Shown here in pieces: positions 9,768 to 19,708 of a stretch of DNA of 64,000 nucleotides. The stretch is from Chitinophaga rupis (lineage in GTDB: Bacteria > Bacteroidota > Bacteroidia > Chitinophagales > Chitinophagaceae): positions 1,110,085 through 1,174,084 of the forward strand of contig NZ_FOBB01000002.1 of assembly GCF_900109685.1 (NCBI RefSeq), given 5' to 3'. The translations under genes were made by a program, and so were the position numbers. How positions within the stretch are numbered: the first letter of the stretch is position 1; each line of letters begins with the position of its first letter. Under the pieces are notes generated by a model, which saw only the letters and a program-made list of their open reading frames with translations, did no database searches and had not been told where the DNA came from.

Positions 9768-10745
9768 ATGGCACTCATTAAAAGCTCTACGAGCAATCCG
9801 GCATTGTATTGTCCTTTTCCTACCCGTTTAAATCCGTTGGTTGAACAGGCAGATGCGCATACCACTTACTGGGTAAGAGCATTTCACCTTATCACCACCA
9901 ATGAAGTAATGGACCATTACCGGCAGCAGCGTTTCACCTGGATGGTGGCGCGCATGTTTCCAAATGCTAACCTGGAAGCATTATGTATAGCTGCAGATCT
10001 GAACACCCTGTTATTTGTACTGGACGATCAGTACGACGAAGCCACTGCGGACACGGAAGCCGTGCGTAAAAAAGAGAACTTTGAAATGTTCCTGGAGCAG
10101 GTACGCCGCATCCTGGTGTTACATGAAACCAAAACCCTGGAAAAACACGGCCCTTCACTGGCGGCCATCAGCGATTTCTGGGAAAGAATCTGCCGCCTTA
10201 GCACACCTGCCTGGCAAAACCGTTTTGCAGAAAGTATGAAACGGGCCTTTGTAGCCAACCTCTGGCGTATAGAGCTGGTGAAGCAGCACCGCATGCCTGC
10301 AGTAGCTGAATACATGCAGTTCCGGCAGGAGTTTGGCGGCGCCAACTTTTTTGCGGACCTGGTAGAGATCATGGAGAATATTCACCTGCCGGAAGAAGTG
10401 CGCTGGCATAATACGGTGCAAACCCTTATTACCCTGTGCTCTGATACCATTTGTTATGCTAACGACCTGTTTTCTTACCGCAAGGAATTGCAGCAGGGCG
10501 ATGAGATGAACCTGGTGATGTTATTGAAAAATCATGAACACCTGTCGCTGGAAGATGCTGTGTTTAAAGCTACCCAGATCCATGATGATAAAGTGAAGGA
10601 GTTTATAAGGCTGGCTGCACAGCTGCCGGTTTTTGAGGAAGCTGTTAATAAAGAGCTGCTGCGTTTTGTAAATGCGCTGGCTACTATGATGCGCGGGAAT
10701 ATTGACTGGAGCTGGATGGATACGGCCCGCTACCGGATGGCCTGA
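9768..10745 (+). CDS. Class I terpene synthase
   Basis: A 325-residue all-helical protein taken from the ATG at 9768; the open frame extends to a TTG at 9723, but the family normally begins near this ATG. Metal-binding motifs are both present: the Asp-rich DDQYDE (Asp86, Asp87, Asp90) and the NSE motif NDLFSYRKE (Asn232, Ser236, Glu240). A C-terminal Arg-Tyr pair (ARYRM) is also typical. The enzyme should ionise a prenyl diphosphate (farnesyl or geranylgeranyl) and cyclise it; product cannot be predicted. A diterpene synthase of this class is known from Chitinophaga pinensis. No prenyltransferase or P450 lies beside it. Its 3' end overlaps the convergent kinase gene by 16 bases. Confidence 0.93.
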   Translation: MALIKSSTSNPALYCPFPTRLNPLVEQADAHTTYWVRAFHLITTNEVMDHYRQQRFTWMVARMFPNANLEALCIAADLNTLLFVLDDQYDEATADTEAVRKKENFEMFLEQVRRILVLHETKTLEKHGPSLAAISDFWERICRLSTPAWQNRFAESMKRAFVANLWRIELVKQHRMPAVAEYMQFRQEFGGANFFADLVEIMENIHLPEEVRWHNTVQTLITLCSDTICYANDLFSYRKELQQGDEMNLVMLLKNHEHLSLEDAVFKATQIHDDKVKEFIRLAAQLPVFEEAVNKELLRFVNALATMMRGNIDWSWMDTARYRMA

Positions 10746-12478
10746 GCCGGTGGCAGCCGTTTGTTATTTACCGGGGAAGTGAGGTACTTGCGCATCACGT
10801 CGCTCAGTGTTCTAAAGTTCACAGGTTTTAGCAGGTATTCACTGGCGCCGGCGGTAAGCAGCTCTTCACTTTCCCCGCTATAGGCATCACCGGAAATTAC
10901 TATAATGGGTAAATGTGCCAGGTGCGGGTGGTTGCGTATATGCGTGATCGTTTCCCTGCCGCTCATTACCGGCATATGGGAATCCAGGATCATCAGGTCC
11001 GGCATTTCCTGCTCTGCAAGGTTAATGGCATTGGCGCCGTTATCGGCCAGCAGGGTTGCGCAGCCGGCCCTTTCCAGGAACTTGGCCAGGTATACCTGGC
11101 TTATTTCGTCATCTTCGCAGATCAGCACTTTTTTACCGCTGTAATCGGCGGGTGCAATGGCGGGCTGCGTAACCTTTGGTTCTTCCTGCCCGGCGATGAG
11201 CGGCATATGAAGGGTAAAAACAGTGCCTTCCTTCGGGTCGCTGTTAACGGTGATCTCTCCGCCCAGCAGCTCTATAAAGTGGCGGGTAATAAACAATCCC
11301 AGGCCGCTGCCTTCCATCAGGTTGTTCTGTTCTGTTTCAAACGGGTCAAAGATGGTGTGCAGGCGTTCCCGCTCAATACCTTTGCCCCGGTCTTTTACTG
11401 CCATATACAGCAGGCCATCCTTTACATAAGCCTTTAGGGTTACGCGGCTTTTAGGGGCGGTAAATTTTACGGCATTCACCAGCAGGTTGCTCATTACCTT
11501 GGTAAGCTTGGCCTTATCACTGATAATGGTAAGCGGCAGCTGATCATGAAACTCTGTTACTATGCTTACCTTTTTGCGGTTGGCGGTATACTGGTGCACC
11601 TTGCACAGGTTCATCAGGAACTGCCGTATGTTAATGGAGCTGTTATCTACCTGGTTAATTTTTCCTGCTTCTATCTGTGACATATCCAGCACATTGGTTA
11701 CCTCCTGCATGGCGGTGGTGCTGGCTGTGTACAGGTCCTCTGCCAACGGCTTCAGGGAGGGGCTTTCATCTACTTCATCATTCAGCAGCAGGGTTTGGCT
11801 GATCTCGTGAATGGCGTTTAAAGGCCCTTTCAGCTCATGGTTGGTAACGCGTATAAAAAAGTTCTTGGAAGTATTGGCGGCTTCCAGCTCTTCGGAGCGT
11901 TTCATTAAGCTGCTGTAAAGCGCTTCGTTGGTTTTTTTGTAATACCACAGCACCAGGGAATCCAGCAAAATAATGCCGGGCCGGGCCAGCCAGCGCAGCA
12001 GCATCTGCTCGTAATCTGTTTTTAAGATGGGGTTTATAAAAGGGTAGGAGTAATTGTATTCACATAACAGCAAGGTAAGCGCTGTAATGCCAATGCTGAT
12101 CATGCGGTGCTTGTCTTTCTGAAAGAACAGCAGTGAGGCGCCGAACATCAGCAAAAAAGCCAGGTGCACTTCTATAATAGCTGCCAGGATGCCGCTGAAA
12201 TATACCAGGGAACCGTTAATAATGCATATGTAGGCATAGCTGGCCCACAGGTGTTTATGCCGGCTGTTCAGCCATAATACGCCTGCCAGCAAAGCTGCTT
12301 CCGTTAGTCCGGCTGCGAGGATCTGCAGCTCTCCGGTCAGTAAATAAAAAACAATTCCAAAGCAGGATGTTAAAATGAGAGATACCAGGCTAAAGCGGTT
12401 TACCGCTATAATAGCATGTTTGGCTATTTCATCCACATTTTGGGTACCGGTTCTTATAATGTTCCTTAATATCGCCAT
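10730..12478 (-). CDS. Hybrid sensor histidine kinase/response regulator (copy 1)
   Basis: The 582-residue protein has about six N-terminal membrane segments (30-190) and no recognisable periplasmic sensor. It then has HisKA with NHELKGPLNAI (His214), HATPase_c with N-box SNLLVNAVKF, DRGKGI and GSGLGLFI, and a C-terminal receiver with phospho-acceptor Asp499 in MILDSHMP and Lys in LLKPVNF. There is no output domain, so phosphotransfer to another protein is expected. It is a paralogue of the neighbouring kinase at 12636-14369, same strand, 157 bases apart. It overlaps the end of the terpene synthase gene tail to tail, which could allow antisense interference. The signal is unknown. Confidence 0.92.
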   Translation of the reverse strand: MAILRNIIRTGTQNVDEIAKHAIIAVNRFSLVSLILTSCFGIVFYLLTGELQILAAGLTEAALLAGVLWLNSRHKHLWASYAYICIINGSLVYFSGILAAIIEVHLAFLLMFGASLLFFQKDKHRMISIGITALTLLLCEYNYSYPFINPILKTDYEQMLLRWLARPGIILLDSLVLWYYKKTNEALYSSLMKRSEELEAANTSKNFFIRVTNHELKGPLNAIHEISQTLLLNDEVDESPSLKPLAEDLYTASTTAMQEVTNVLDMSQIEAGKINQVDNSSINIRQFLMNLCKVHQYTANRKKVSIVTEFHDQLPLTIISDKAKLTKVMSNLLVNAVKFTAPKSRVTLKAYVKDGLLYMAVKDRGKGIERERLHTIFDPFETEQNNLMEGSGLGLFITRHFIELLGGEITVNSDPKEGTVFTLHMPLIAGQEEPKVTQPAIAPADYSGKKVLICEDDEISQVYLAKFLERAGCATLLADNGANAINLAEQEMPDLMILDSHMPVMSGRETITHIRNHPHLAHLPIIVISGDAYSGESEELLTAGASEYLLKPVNFRTLSDVMRKYLTSPVNNKRLPPAQAIR

Positions 12479-12635
12479 AAGGGAGTAGCGTTAATTGAAG
12501 TCAGCGTAACCTGCCAGGGGCATTCATACGAGATGGTTAAAGATTATGGTTATTGAGTACGTGCTGAGCTGAAGCCTAATCAGCAACAAGGTAAAGCATT
12601 TTAACTGAAATTGCAAAAAGTGCCGCGGGTAGTGG

Positions 12636-14369
12636 CTAGGCCCGGTGCTCCGGGGCCAGTATAGCCTGAATTATAGTGTCTTTCAATACTTTATGGAGCT
12701 GCTTAAAATCCACCGGTTTTATCAGGCAGCCTGCGGCTCCTGCCTGCAGCAGGTCTTCTTTAATAGCCGTGTCTGCCGAGGTAATGATCACCGGCACATG
12801 GGCCAGGTACTTATTGGCTTTCAGGCGTGCCAGCAGCTCCCTGCCTTCCATGCGGGGCAGCCCTATATCTGAGATAATAATATCGAAATGGTCGCAGGTG
12901 GCGCGGTACAGCCCTTCCATGCCATCCTCTGCCAGTATTACTTCAAAACCTTTACTGTGCAGGTATTTATGCAGGTATTGCTGGCTCATATGGTCATCCT
13001 CCACCAGCAGCACTTTACGTCCATGGAAAATGTGGTTGTCAACATGTTCCGGGTGGCCATCTGCCACAATGATCTTTTTACATTCATGCACCGGCAGGCA
13101 TATAATGAACATAGTACCCTTACCCTGCTCGCTGAACACCTGTATATGGCCCTGCAGCTGAAATGCCAGCTTTTGCGCTATGTTTAAACCCAGTCCTGTG
13201 CCTTCTGCAAAGCTGATGCGCTCCCGGGTAAATTCATCAAACAGGGTGGCCACCTTTTCCCGGCTTATGCCTGCGCCCTGGTCGGCTACTGCAAGGTGCC
13301 ACTGCCCGTTTAACTGATGCATACTAACGGTAACGGTCGTATTTTTCGGGCTGAATTTAATGGCATTACCTATAATGTTGTTAGCGATCTTGGTAAGCGT
13401 GGCTTTGTCCTCATACATCAGGTGGGGCAGCTGTTCCCCTGTCTCTACCTCTATCTGCACTGCTTTGGTGCGGGCCAGGTAGCGGTAAATGTTGCATACT
13501 TCCTGGATCCAGCTGCGTACATCAAAGGCTTCACGTTTTATCTCATCCGGTTTGCCTGCTTCTATTTTACTGCGGTCCTGCACGTTGTTAATAATGCTTA
13601 ACACGTTGTGGCAGGCATAGTGCAGGTGCTCATTGGTAGGGCTATCCGGCGCATCCATCAGCTTCAGCTGCGCAATGCTGTAAATAGCGTTCAGCGGGGT
13701 ACGTATCTCATGCGTAAGCTCGCGCATAAATACTTTCAGGGAACGGTTGGCGTTTTCCAGCTCACGGGTTTGCCCTTTTACAGCGGTTACCAGCAGCTTG
13801 TTGTACTGCAGGTAATGCATTAAAGTAAGCACAGTAATGAACAGTATTACGGCAATGGCGGAGTAATGTACTACCAGCAGCACCGCAGGCGTGAAGGGGA
13901 AAGGCGTTACTACCGGGTAAAATTTATTCAGCTCTATTAATACCAGGGAAATGATACCGCCTGTGAGGCTGATGCGCCTTGCTGCTGCGGTTTTCAGGAA
14001 CAGGAAAGAGGTAACAATTAAGAACAGCGCCAGCCAAAGACCGTCTATTGCTTTACCCAGTAACAGGCCGAAATACAGGATAGCTGCATTCAGCACCAGC
14101 TGCAGGCCCAGTGCGGCCAGCGCATGTTTTTTATAATAGTTAAGGGCAATGATCAGTACAAAAAGCAGGCTTTCTACCGTAGTAGCTATTAATATAAGCA
14201 GGTGCCCTGAAAGTATATAGAAGAGGAGGCCGAAGATCAAACTGAGCACGATCAACGAACAGGCAACCCCATTAACTTTGTTGATGAGTAATTTTTCATG
14301 GCGGTCCCTGACCGGGCCGGTACCCATGTCGATAACAGTGTAGAGGGTTTTACGTAGGTTCATGTGCAC
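12636..14369 (-). CDS. Hybrid sensor histidine kinase/response regulator (copy 2)
   Basis: The 577 residues have the same order as the downstream paralogue: about six membrane helices (30-195), HisKA with THEIRTPLNAI (His220), HATPase_c with NNIIGNAIKF, DQGAGI and GTGLGLNI, and a receiver with Asp501 in IISDIGLP and Lys in LIKPVDF. A start two codons downstream (MNLRK) is equally possible. No DNA-binding output domain. The tandem arrangement suggests duplication and possibly a shared phosphorelay, which is inference. The upstream side carries 297 bases including the second composite repeat. Confidence 0.92.
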   Translation of the reverse strand: MHMNLRKTLYTVIDMGTGPVRDRHEKLLINKVNGVACSLIVLSLIFGLLFYILSGHLLILIATTVESLLFVLIIALNYYKKHALAALGLQLVLNAAILYFGLLLGKAIDGLWLALFLIVTSFLFLKTAAARRISLTGGIISLVLIELNKFYPVVTPFPFTPAVLLVVHYSAIAVILFITVLTLMHYLQYNKLLVTAVKGQTRELENANRSLKVFMRELTHEIRTPLNAIYSIAQLKLMDAPDSPTNEHLHYACHNVLSIINNVQDRSKIEAGKPDEIKREAFDVRSWIQEVCNIYRYLARTKAVQIEVETGEQLPHLMYEDKATLTKIANNIIGNAIKFSPKNTTVTVSMHQLNGQWHLAVADQGAGISREKVATLFDEFTRERISFAEGTGLGLNIAQKLAFQLQGHIQVFSEQGKGTMFIICLPVHECKKIIVADGHPEHVDNHIFHGRKVLLVEDDHMSQQYLHKYLHSKGFEVILAEDGMEGLYRATCDHFDIIISDIGLPRMEGRELLARLKANKYLAHVPVIITSADTAIKEDLLQAGAAGCLIKPVDFKQLHKVLKDTIIQAILAPEHRA

Positions 14370-14562
14370 TGCTTAAAGCTAATTAGGAACGGTTATTTGA
14401 GTATACGAGTTTGAGGTAATGAATAATAACTAATCTATAATAACCTGTAATGTTTGTTGCTGCTGATCTAAATAAATCCGTTAAACCAAAGTAAACAATT
14501 TTAACTGAAAATAAAAAATAATAGCCATGGACACCGATTGCAGTGCCACCGCAGTGATAAAG

Positions 14563-14668
14563 TAAAAGTAAAAAAGTAAAAATAAAAAAGAATGCAGCGA
14601 CGTAAGGTTTGAACCTAACCGCTGCATTCCTATTTTAATTTTTACCTTTTGCTTTTTTACTTTCTATT
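14563..14668. repeat. Composite intergenic inverted-repeat element (copy 2), probable terminator
   Basis: An AAAGTAAAAGTAAAAAAGT tract leads into the perfect 10-bp hairpin GAATGCAGCG (14590-14599) with CGCTGCATTC (14620-14629), which has an inner AGGTT/AACCT stem. It closes with TTTTAATTTTTACC and TTTTTTACTTTC. The architecture and hairpin core match the element at 9320-9620. It lies just beyond the stop of the GH16 gene and flanking T/A tracts would let it terminate transcription from either side. Confidence 0.75.
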
Positions 14669-17600
14669 AATATTTCACCACTTTCAAAGTGAGCTGTTTG
14701 TGCTCATTTTCTAATTTTAAGAGGTACGTACCCGGAATCAGGGAGCCAATGTGCTGGGTTACCCTGGTTTGGCCTTTAGGGAGAGTCCATTGTTTTACCA
14801 CATTGCCCTGCATATCAAGCAGGGTACATAAGCGGTACACCGGTTCCTGCAATTCCAGTGTCAGCTGGTCGGTGGCAGGATTGGGGTACAGCCGCACGCT
14901 TTTTACATCGCCTGTTTCAATACCGGTTTTTACACTGCTGTAAGCCATACGGGCGGCGGAGGAATCGGCTGCCGGCGTAGCGCAGTTGCTGATGCTGAAC
15001 CAGTTGAATTTAAAAGTGCCCGACTGCACATGTATGCCTGTGTAGGAAAGCGCCGGCAGGGTAATGGTATCTGTAATTGTTTGCCAGGTACCTCCGGTGG
15101 ATGGGATATCAACACTGCCAAAGTTATAACCGCTGTGCCCTACCCATAACTTAGCGGGCGCTGTGGCGGATACCCGGAAGCTGATGGTGTATTTGCCTGT
15201 TGCAGGAACGTTCAGCGTATTGTAGGCAAACCAGTCGTTTACATGCAGGTTGGTAAAATCCTGCCCGCCGCCTACGTCTGTGCAGGTTTCCAGGTAGGGG
15301 GTGGTAGCACGGTTAGAGGCGCTTTCCGCTTCATATTTATTATTAACGGAGCAGGTATAACCAACAGTTACTACAGCAGTGGCGCTTACCGCCCCGCCGG
15401 ATACTGTTACTACATAGTTGCCCGGCGTGTTACCGGCTGTAAAATTACCGCCTGCGCTAATGGTATTATCCGCACCGGTGACCGCCCAGACAGGGGTGAA
15501 GGCGAAAACACTGTCACGCTGATCATACCCTGTAGCTGTAAATTGCTGGGATGCGCCTAAGGGTACGGTAACCGTATCCGGCGTAAGGGCAATGCGGGTG
15601 AGCACCGGCGCTGTGATCACGTGTGCTGTGGCAGTACCGCTTACGGCGCCTTCTATGGCTGTAATGGTATAATCGCCGGCAGCAGGGGCGTTTAACAGGC
15701 CGTTGGCGCTAATGGTATTGCCTGTACCGGAAACAGACCATATTGGTTGTATCATAAACACGCTGCTATCCTGCCCGTAACCGGTGGCGGTGAACTGTTT
15801 TGTTGTGCCGGTGTTAAGGGTTACGGTGGCCGGGTTAACGGCTATGCGTGTTAATGGAATTGAATCGATGCGTATAAAACGCAGCCAGTTAAAGTTCCAG
15901 CCGTCTTTATTAGCAGTAATGCGGATGGTTTTCTGGCCTGGTAATAAACGTATAGGCAATGAGGTTACGGTGCTCCATTTTTGCCAGCCACCGCTGGCCG
16001 GCAGGGTTACGGTTTGCAGGGTAGTTGTATCCAGCTGTATTTTCAGGCTGGAGGCTGTGTTTACCGCTACGCGGAACTGGATCCTGTACTCGCTGCTGTC
16101 CGGTATATCAATATCATATTCAAACCAGGTGCCGCTGCCTATGTAGCTCACATCCAGCCCGCCGCCAGTATCGGCTGTTGTTTCCGTACAACAGGCATTG
16201 CCATTATCAAAGCTCTCCGCCTGTATTTTTACGGGGATGGGTTTGTAGTTGGCCGCGCGTTTATTGGCGCGTACTACGCCTGTTTTGGTAACGCCGTTTA
16301 CGGTTACTGTAGCGGTAATTACGGCCGTATCATTCAGCGTGGCCAGCCCGTTGGCGGTAATGCTGTTACCTGCGCCGGTTATGCTCCATACCGGTGTGGC
16401 AGCTATTGGCCGCGCGTTCTGGTCCAGTATTTTGGCGGTGTACTGCTGCGTTTTTCCCGGCAAAAAAGAAAGAGTGGCTGGTGTTACTATTACGGTATCC
16501 AGCACGGGTGTGCCTAATCCTTTCTGGGAAATGCGCACATAATCCACTACCATGCTATCCGGCCAGTCTGCTTCCACAATCGTGCCGCCCATGCCGCCAC
16601 CAATGGCTACATTCAGGATCAGGTAAAACTGCTGATCAAAGGGCCAGTCTTTCCAGTCTGTATGCGGGTTAGGGTAAGTAAGCACATGCAGGCTGTCGTA
16701 GCTGAAGGTGATGGAATCTGCGCCCCATTCCATACTATAGGTATGGTACACGGTATCAGCATCCATCAGTTTTTTATTGGCGGATACCTGGCCGCCGTTG
16801 GTCCAGTTGTGGTTTTGTGTGTGCACGGTAGAGAGTACGGTGCCAAAGTTATTACCCACATGCTCCATGATATCCAGCTCTCCGCTTTTGGGCCAGCCGC
16901 CATAGGCGCTGCTGGTAGGCATTAGCCAGATGGCAGGCCAGGAGCCGCGTGCCCGGGGCAGTTTGGCGCGCACTTCCACCTTGCCGTATTTGAAATCCAG
17001 CTTGCCCTGCGTGATCAGGCGGGCCGATGACCAGGGCTCTGTGCTGTTGCCGGTAGGAAAATCTTTTTTGCCTTTAATAATGAGCTTACCATCTTTTACA
17101 AGCGCATTATCATGCGTGCTATCGGTGTATACCTGCTGCTCTCCGTTGATCCATCCTTTGGGCTGCGGGTCCACTTTCCATTTGGTGGCATCGGGCTTAC
17201 CATCTGTATTAAAATCATCGGTGAAGATCACTGTCCAGTTGGGATTGCCTTCAAATACTACGTTGCCTTTTGCCTGGTAGGTAGTGGTGTTGGCATTTGC
17301 CAGCTCGCCCCCGGCTATGTTCAGCTTCAGCGTGGTGCGGGAATAGTTGGCCGGTGAGTTACCGCTGAGCATAATACGCGCGGTAGTATCGTTTATGCGC
17401 TGCACGTTACTTATGCTTACGCCCGGGGGCAGGTTAGTGCTGGTCCAGCCGGCGGTGGTTAATACGCTGTCAAATTTACTGCCGCGTACTGTGGCGGTGA
17501 GCGTGGCGCCGTTTTCCTGGCCCATTAAGATGCTGGTGTCCTTCAGGGTAATGCCGGTAGAGTTGGGGCCCTGCACCAGGTCAAAGTACAGGATACCATT

Positions 17601-18119
17601 GGCTTTTTTGCCATCAATAAAATGTACTTCAATGCGGTTAAAGTCTGTTCTGTTCTTTACGCTCTGGAAGTTGAAACTAGCTTCTTCCCATTGATTAATG
17701 TGGCTTACCTTATAGGTAAAGTATACTGCTTTTGAATAGTTGTCGCCAGGTTGCAGCTTAAACATGATCTCGTCCTGCGTGCTGCTGTACACCAGCATTT
17801 TAAAGATGTTGTTGGCTGCCAGGTCAAAAGAATCAGTAAGGCTGCAACCTGCGGTCATGTATTCAAAGCAGGTAGTGTCTTTGGTGAATTTGGCCACCAG
17901 CGGGCTGGGATTTACGCTGGAGATGCTGGGATTGGGTACCCCAAATTCCACCTTGCCGGTAGTGGTATTGCCGGCATAATAGGTCCACCTGCCGGCGCAG
18001 GGGCCATTGCCTTCCATATCATCCAGCAGCAGGAATTGCGCATGGAGCCTGTTGCCACTTAGCAGCATGCCAAGCAGCAACACAAAGAGTGTTGAAATGT
18101 TTTTCATAACGGGTTTCAT
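14667..18119 (-). CDS. Secreted GH16 beta-glucanase with two CBM6-like modules and T9SS tail
   Basis: The 1150-residue protein has a signal peptide (about 1-28, ending RLHAQ) and an N-terminal beta-sandwich. The GH16 domain (about 290-535) carries SGELDIMEHVG, with catalytic Glu414, Asp416 and Glu419 in the ExDxxE pattern of laminarinases. Ig-like (Big_2-type) domains alternate with CBM6-like modules, one near 630-760 (IQAESFDN, then NWLRF) and one near 930-1055 (YEAESASN, then FNWFSIS). The C-terminal 75 residues (RLYPNPATDQLTLEL, PGTYLLKLEN) form a T9SS type A sorting domain. It most likely cleaves beta-1,3- or mixed-linkage glucans outside the cell. It is the distal gene of the SusCD locus, 112 bases after susD. 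Confidence 0.93.
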   Translation of the reverse strand: MKPVMKNISTLFVLLLGMLLSGNRLHAQFLLLDDMEGNGPCAGRWTYYAGNTTTGKVEFGVPNPSISSVNPSPLVAKFTKDTTCFEYMTAGCSLTDSFDLAANNIFKMLVYSSTQDEIMFKLQPGDNYSKAVYFTYKVSHINQWEEASFNFQSVKNRTDFNRIEVHFIDGKKANGILYFDLVQGPNSTGITLKDTSILMGQENGATLTATVRGSKFDSVLTTAGWTSTNLPPGVSISNVQRINDTTARIMLSGNSPANYSRTTLKLNIAGGELANANTTTYQAKGNVVFEGNPNWTVIFTDDFNTDGKPDATKWKVDPQPKGWINGEQQVYTDSTHDNALVKDGKLIIKGKKDFPTGNSTEPWSSARLITQGKLDFKYGKVEVRAKLPRARGSWPAIWLMPTSSAYGGWPKSGELDIMEHVGNNFGTVLSTVHTQNHNWTNGGQVSANKKLMDADTVYHTYSMEWGADSITFSYDSLHVLTYPNPHTDWKDWPFDQQFYLILNVAIGGGMGGTIVEADWPDSMVVDYVRISQKGLGTPVLDTVIVTPATLSFLPGKTQQYTAKILDQNARPIAATPVWSITGAGNSITANGLATLNDTAVITATVTVNGVTKTGVVRANKRAANYKPIPVKIQAESFDNGNACCTETTADTGGGLDVSYIGSGTWFEYDIDIPDSSEYRIQFRVAVNTASSLKIQLDTTTLQTVTLPASGGWQKWSTVTSLPIRLLPGQKTIRITANKDGWNFNWLRFIRIDSIPLTRIAVNPATVTLNTGTTKQFTATGYGQDSSVFMIQPIWSVSGTGNTISANGLLNAPAAGDYTITAIEGAVSGTATAHVITAPVLTRIALTPDTVTVPLGASQQFTATGYDQRDSVFAFTPVWAVTGADNTISAGGNFTAGNTPGNYVVTVSGGAVSATAVVTVGYTCSVNNKYEAESASNRATTPYLETCTDVGGGQDFTNLHVNDWFAYNTLNVPATGKYTISFRVSATAPAKLWVGHSGYNFGSVDIPSTGGTWQTITDTITLPALSYTGIHVQSGTFKFNWFSISNCATPAADSSAARMAYSSVKTGIETGDVKSVRLYPNPATDQLTLELQEPVYRLCTLLDMQGNVVKQWTLPKGQTRVTQHIGSLIPGTYLLKLENEHKQLTLKVVKY

Positions 18120-18231
18120 TTTTACGTGGGTGAATGGGGCCGATGCAATACTGTTATTGCGCCGGCCCCGGGTTTCCTGTTAATACGTGGTTTCTGGCTA
18201 TTGTTTCATAGGACAATCATCCTGGGTTGTG

Positions 18232-19680
18232 TTATAAATTCGGGTTCACCAATGCATCCACACCAGGTATGGGCATCCAGTAGCTGGCCTGGGTAATGGG
18301 GCCTGCGGGCTGCAGGTCGGCAGGGTCTTTACCGGCATTGGCAGCAGCTACCTGGTCCAGCCGCACCAGGTCAAACCAGCGGTTCCATTCACCGGCAAAT
18401 TCCCAGGCGCGTTCATTTACCACTGCCGCAGCAAAATCAGCGCCCGTCATATTTGCGGCCAGGGCCGGTAAGCCTGCACGCAGGCGCACGGCATTCACCG
18501 CAGTATATGCGTCTGCGTTAGGCGTGCCTGCTGATCTTGCCTGTGCTTCTGCATAGATCAGCAGCACATGCGCATACCGGATCATGATCACCGGGTTGTT
18601 AGACATATACACGGCTTTGTCGCCTGCCTGTTGTATGGTGAACTTTTTATAATAGGGGTGTTTGGTGGTGGTTTGCTGCCAGGGAATAGTATCGCCACTT
18701 ACTACAAACTCGGTGGAGAAAGTAGCATCTTTCCGGGTGCCTGCCGGGAAGTTGTTAAAGAATTTCAGCTCAGGGAAAAAATCGCTCCAGCCGCCTTCAT
18801 TCTCCGGCATGGTGGACAGGCCGTAAAATGAGTTGTAGGTAGACCATTGCCCGCGGGTAAAAAGCGTGAACACATCTTCAACAGTGCCACCGGCAAAGAT
18901 CTTTAAGAACCCATCCTGGTACAGATCAAAGCTGTAATCTGCTTTATGGTCTATCACCTCTTTGGCCTTAGCGGCTGCCATGGCGTATTTAGACTGATCT
19001 TTCAGCGGCCAGCCGGCTTCTGTGAGGTACACATCTGCCAGCAGCGCTTTTACAGAGCCTTTGTTGGGCCTTCCCGGATCGCGTTTTTTGTTGGGCACCC
19101 ATTCTTCGGCTCTTGCCAGATCTTCTTCTATCAGCTTGTATATTTCAGCAGGCTTGCTTTTGCCAAGGGTAAGCAATTCAGGAGAGTATTGTTCGGAAGG
19201 AATAATGGGCACCTCGCCCCAGAGGCGCGTAAGCCAGTAATAGCTCAGCGCGCGCAGGAAGCTAGCTTCCCCCACAATGGTTTGTACAGTGGTTTGGTTA
19301 CCATCCAGCACCTGCGTATAGTTGTTAATGATGTTGGTGGTGGATTGTATGGTTTTGTAACAGCCCAGCCAGATGGGTGTCATGCGGCTGTTCAGGGAGG
19401 TTACATTAAAACGGTCAAACTCCCGGAACTCTTCTTTATTGGAGCCGGGGTGGGTGGTGAGGTCATCGCCGCCCATGGTCATAGCTATTTGCGACACGCT
19501 GGTAAAACCGCTGGTCCAGGGTACCATTAAGCTGCCGTATGCACCGGTGAGCGCCGATTCAAGGCCTGCCTGGCTGCTTAAGGCGGCAGCGCCGCCTACC
19601 AGGCCCCTGGGATTTTCCGTTAACTCTTTGCTGCAGCCTGCTGTTAGCAGCAGCAAGGCCGCTATGTATATCTTTTTCAT
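18232..19680 (-). CDS. SusD-like glycan-binding lipoprotein
   Basis: The start was set at the ATG 19678-19680 (482 aa) because it gives a lipoprotein signal (MKKIYIAALLLLTAGC, lipidated Cys16); the frame extends a further 38 codons upstream into susC. SusD family features follow: an N-terminal helical TPR-like region with SSQAGLESALTGAYGSL, a central starch-binding-like region, and the C-terminal VRLRAGLP and NERAWEFAGEWNRWFDLVRL block. It should cap the SusC transporter on the cell surface and bind the oligosaccharide released by the GH16 enzyme. It starts 28 bases after the susC stop, so the two are co-transcribed. Confidence 0.95.
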   Translation of the reverse strand: MKKIYIAALLLLTAGCSKELTENPRGLVGGAAALSSQAGLESALTGAYGSLMVPWTSGFTSVSQIAMTMGGDDLTTHPGSNKEEFREFDRFNVTSLNSRMTPIWLGCYKTIQSTTNIINNYTQVLDGNQTTVQTIVGEASFLRALSYYWLTRLWGEVPIIPSEQYSPELLTLGKSKPAEIYKLIEEDLARAEEWVPNKKRDPGRPNKGSVKALLADVYLTEAGWPLKDQSKYAMAAAKAKEVIDHKADYSFDLYQDGFLKIFAGGTVEDVFTLFTRGQWSTYNSFYGLSTMPENEGGWSDFFPELKFFNNFPAGTRKDATFSTEFVVSGDTIPWQQTTTKHPYYKKFTIQQAGDKAVYMSNNPVIMIRYAHVLLIYAEAQARSAGTPNADAYTAVNAVRLRAGLPALAANMTGADFAAAVVNERAWEFAGEWNRWFDLVRLDQVAAANAGKDPADLQPAGPITQASYWMPIPGVDALVNPNL

Positions 19681-19708
19681 GTGGAGTCGTTTAATCATGT
19701 ACGTTATA

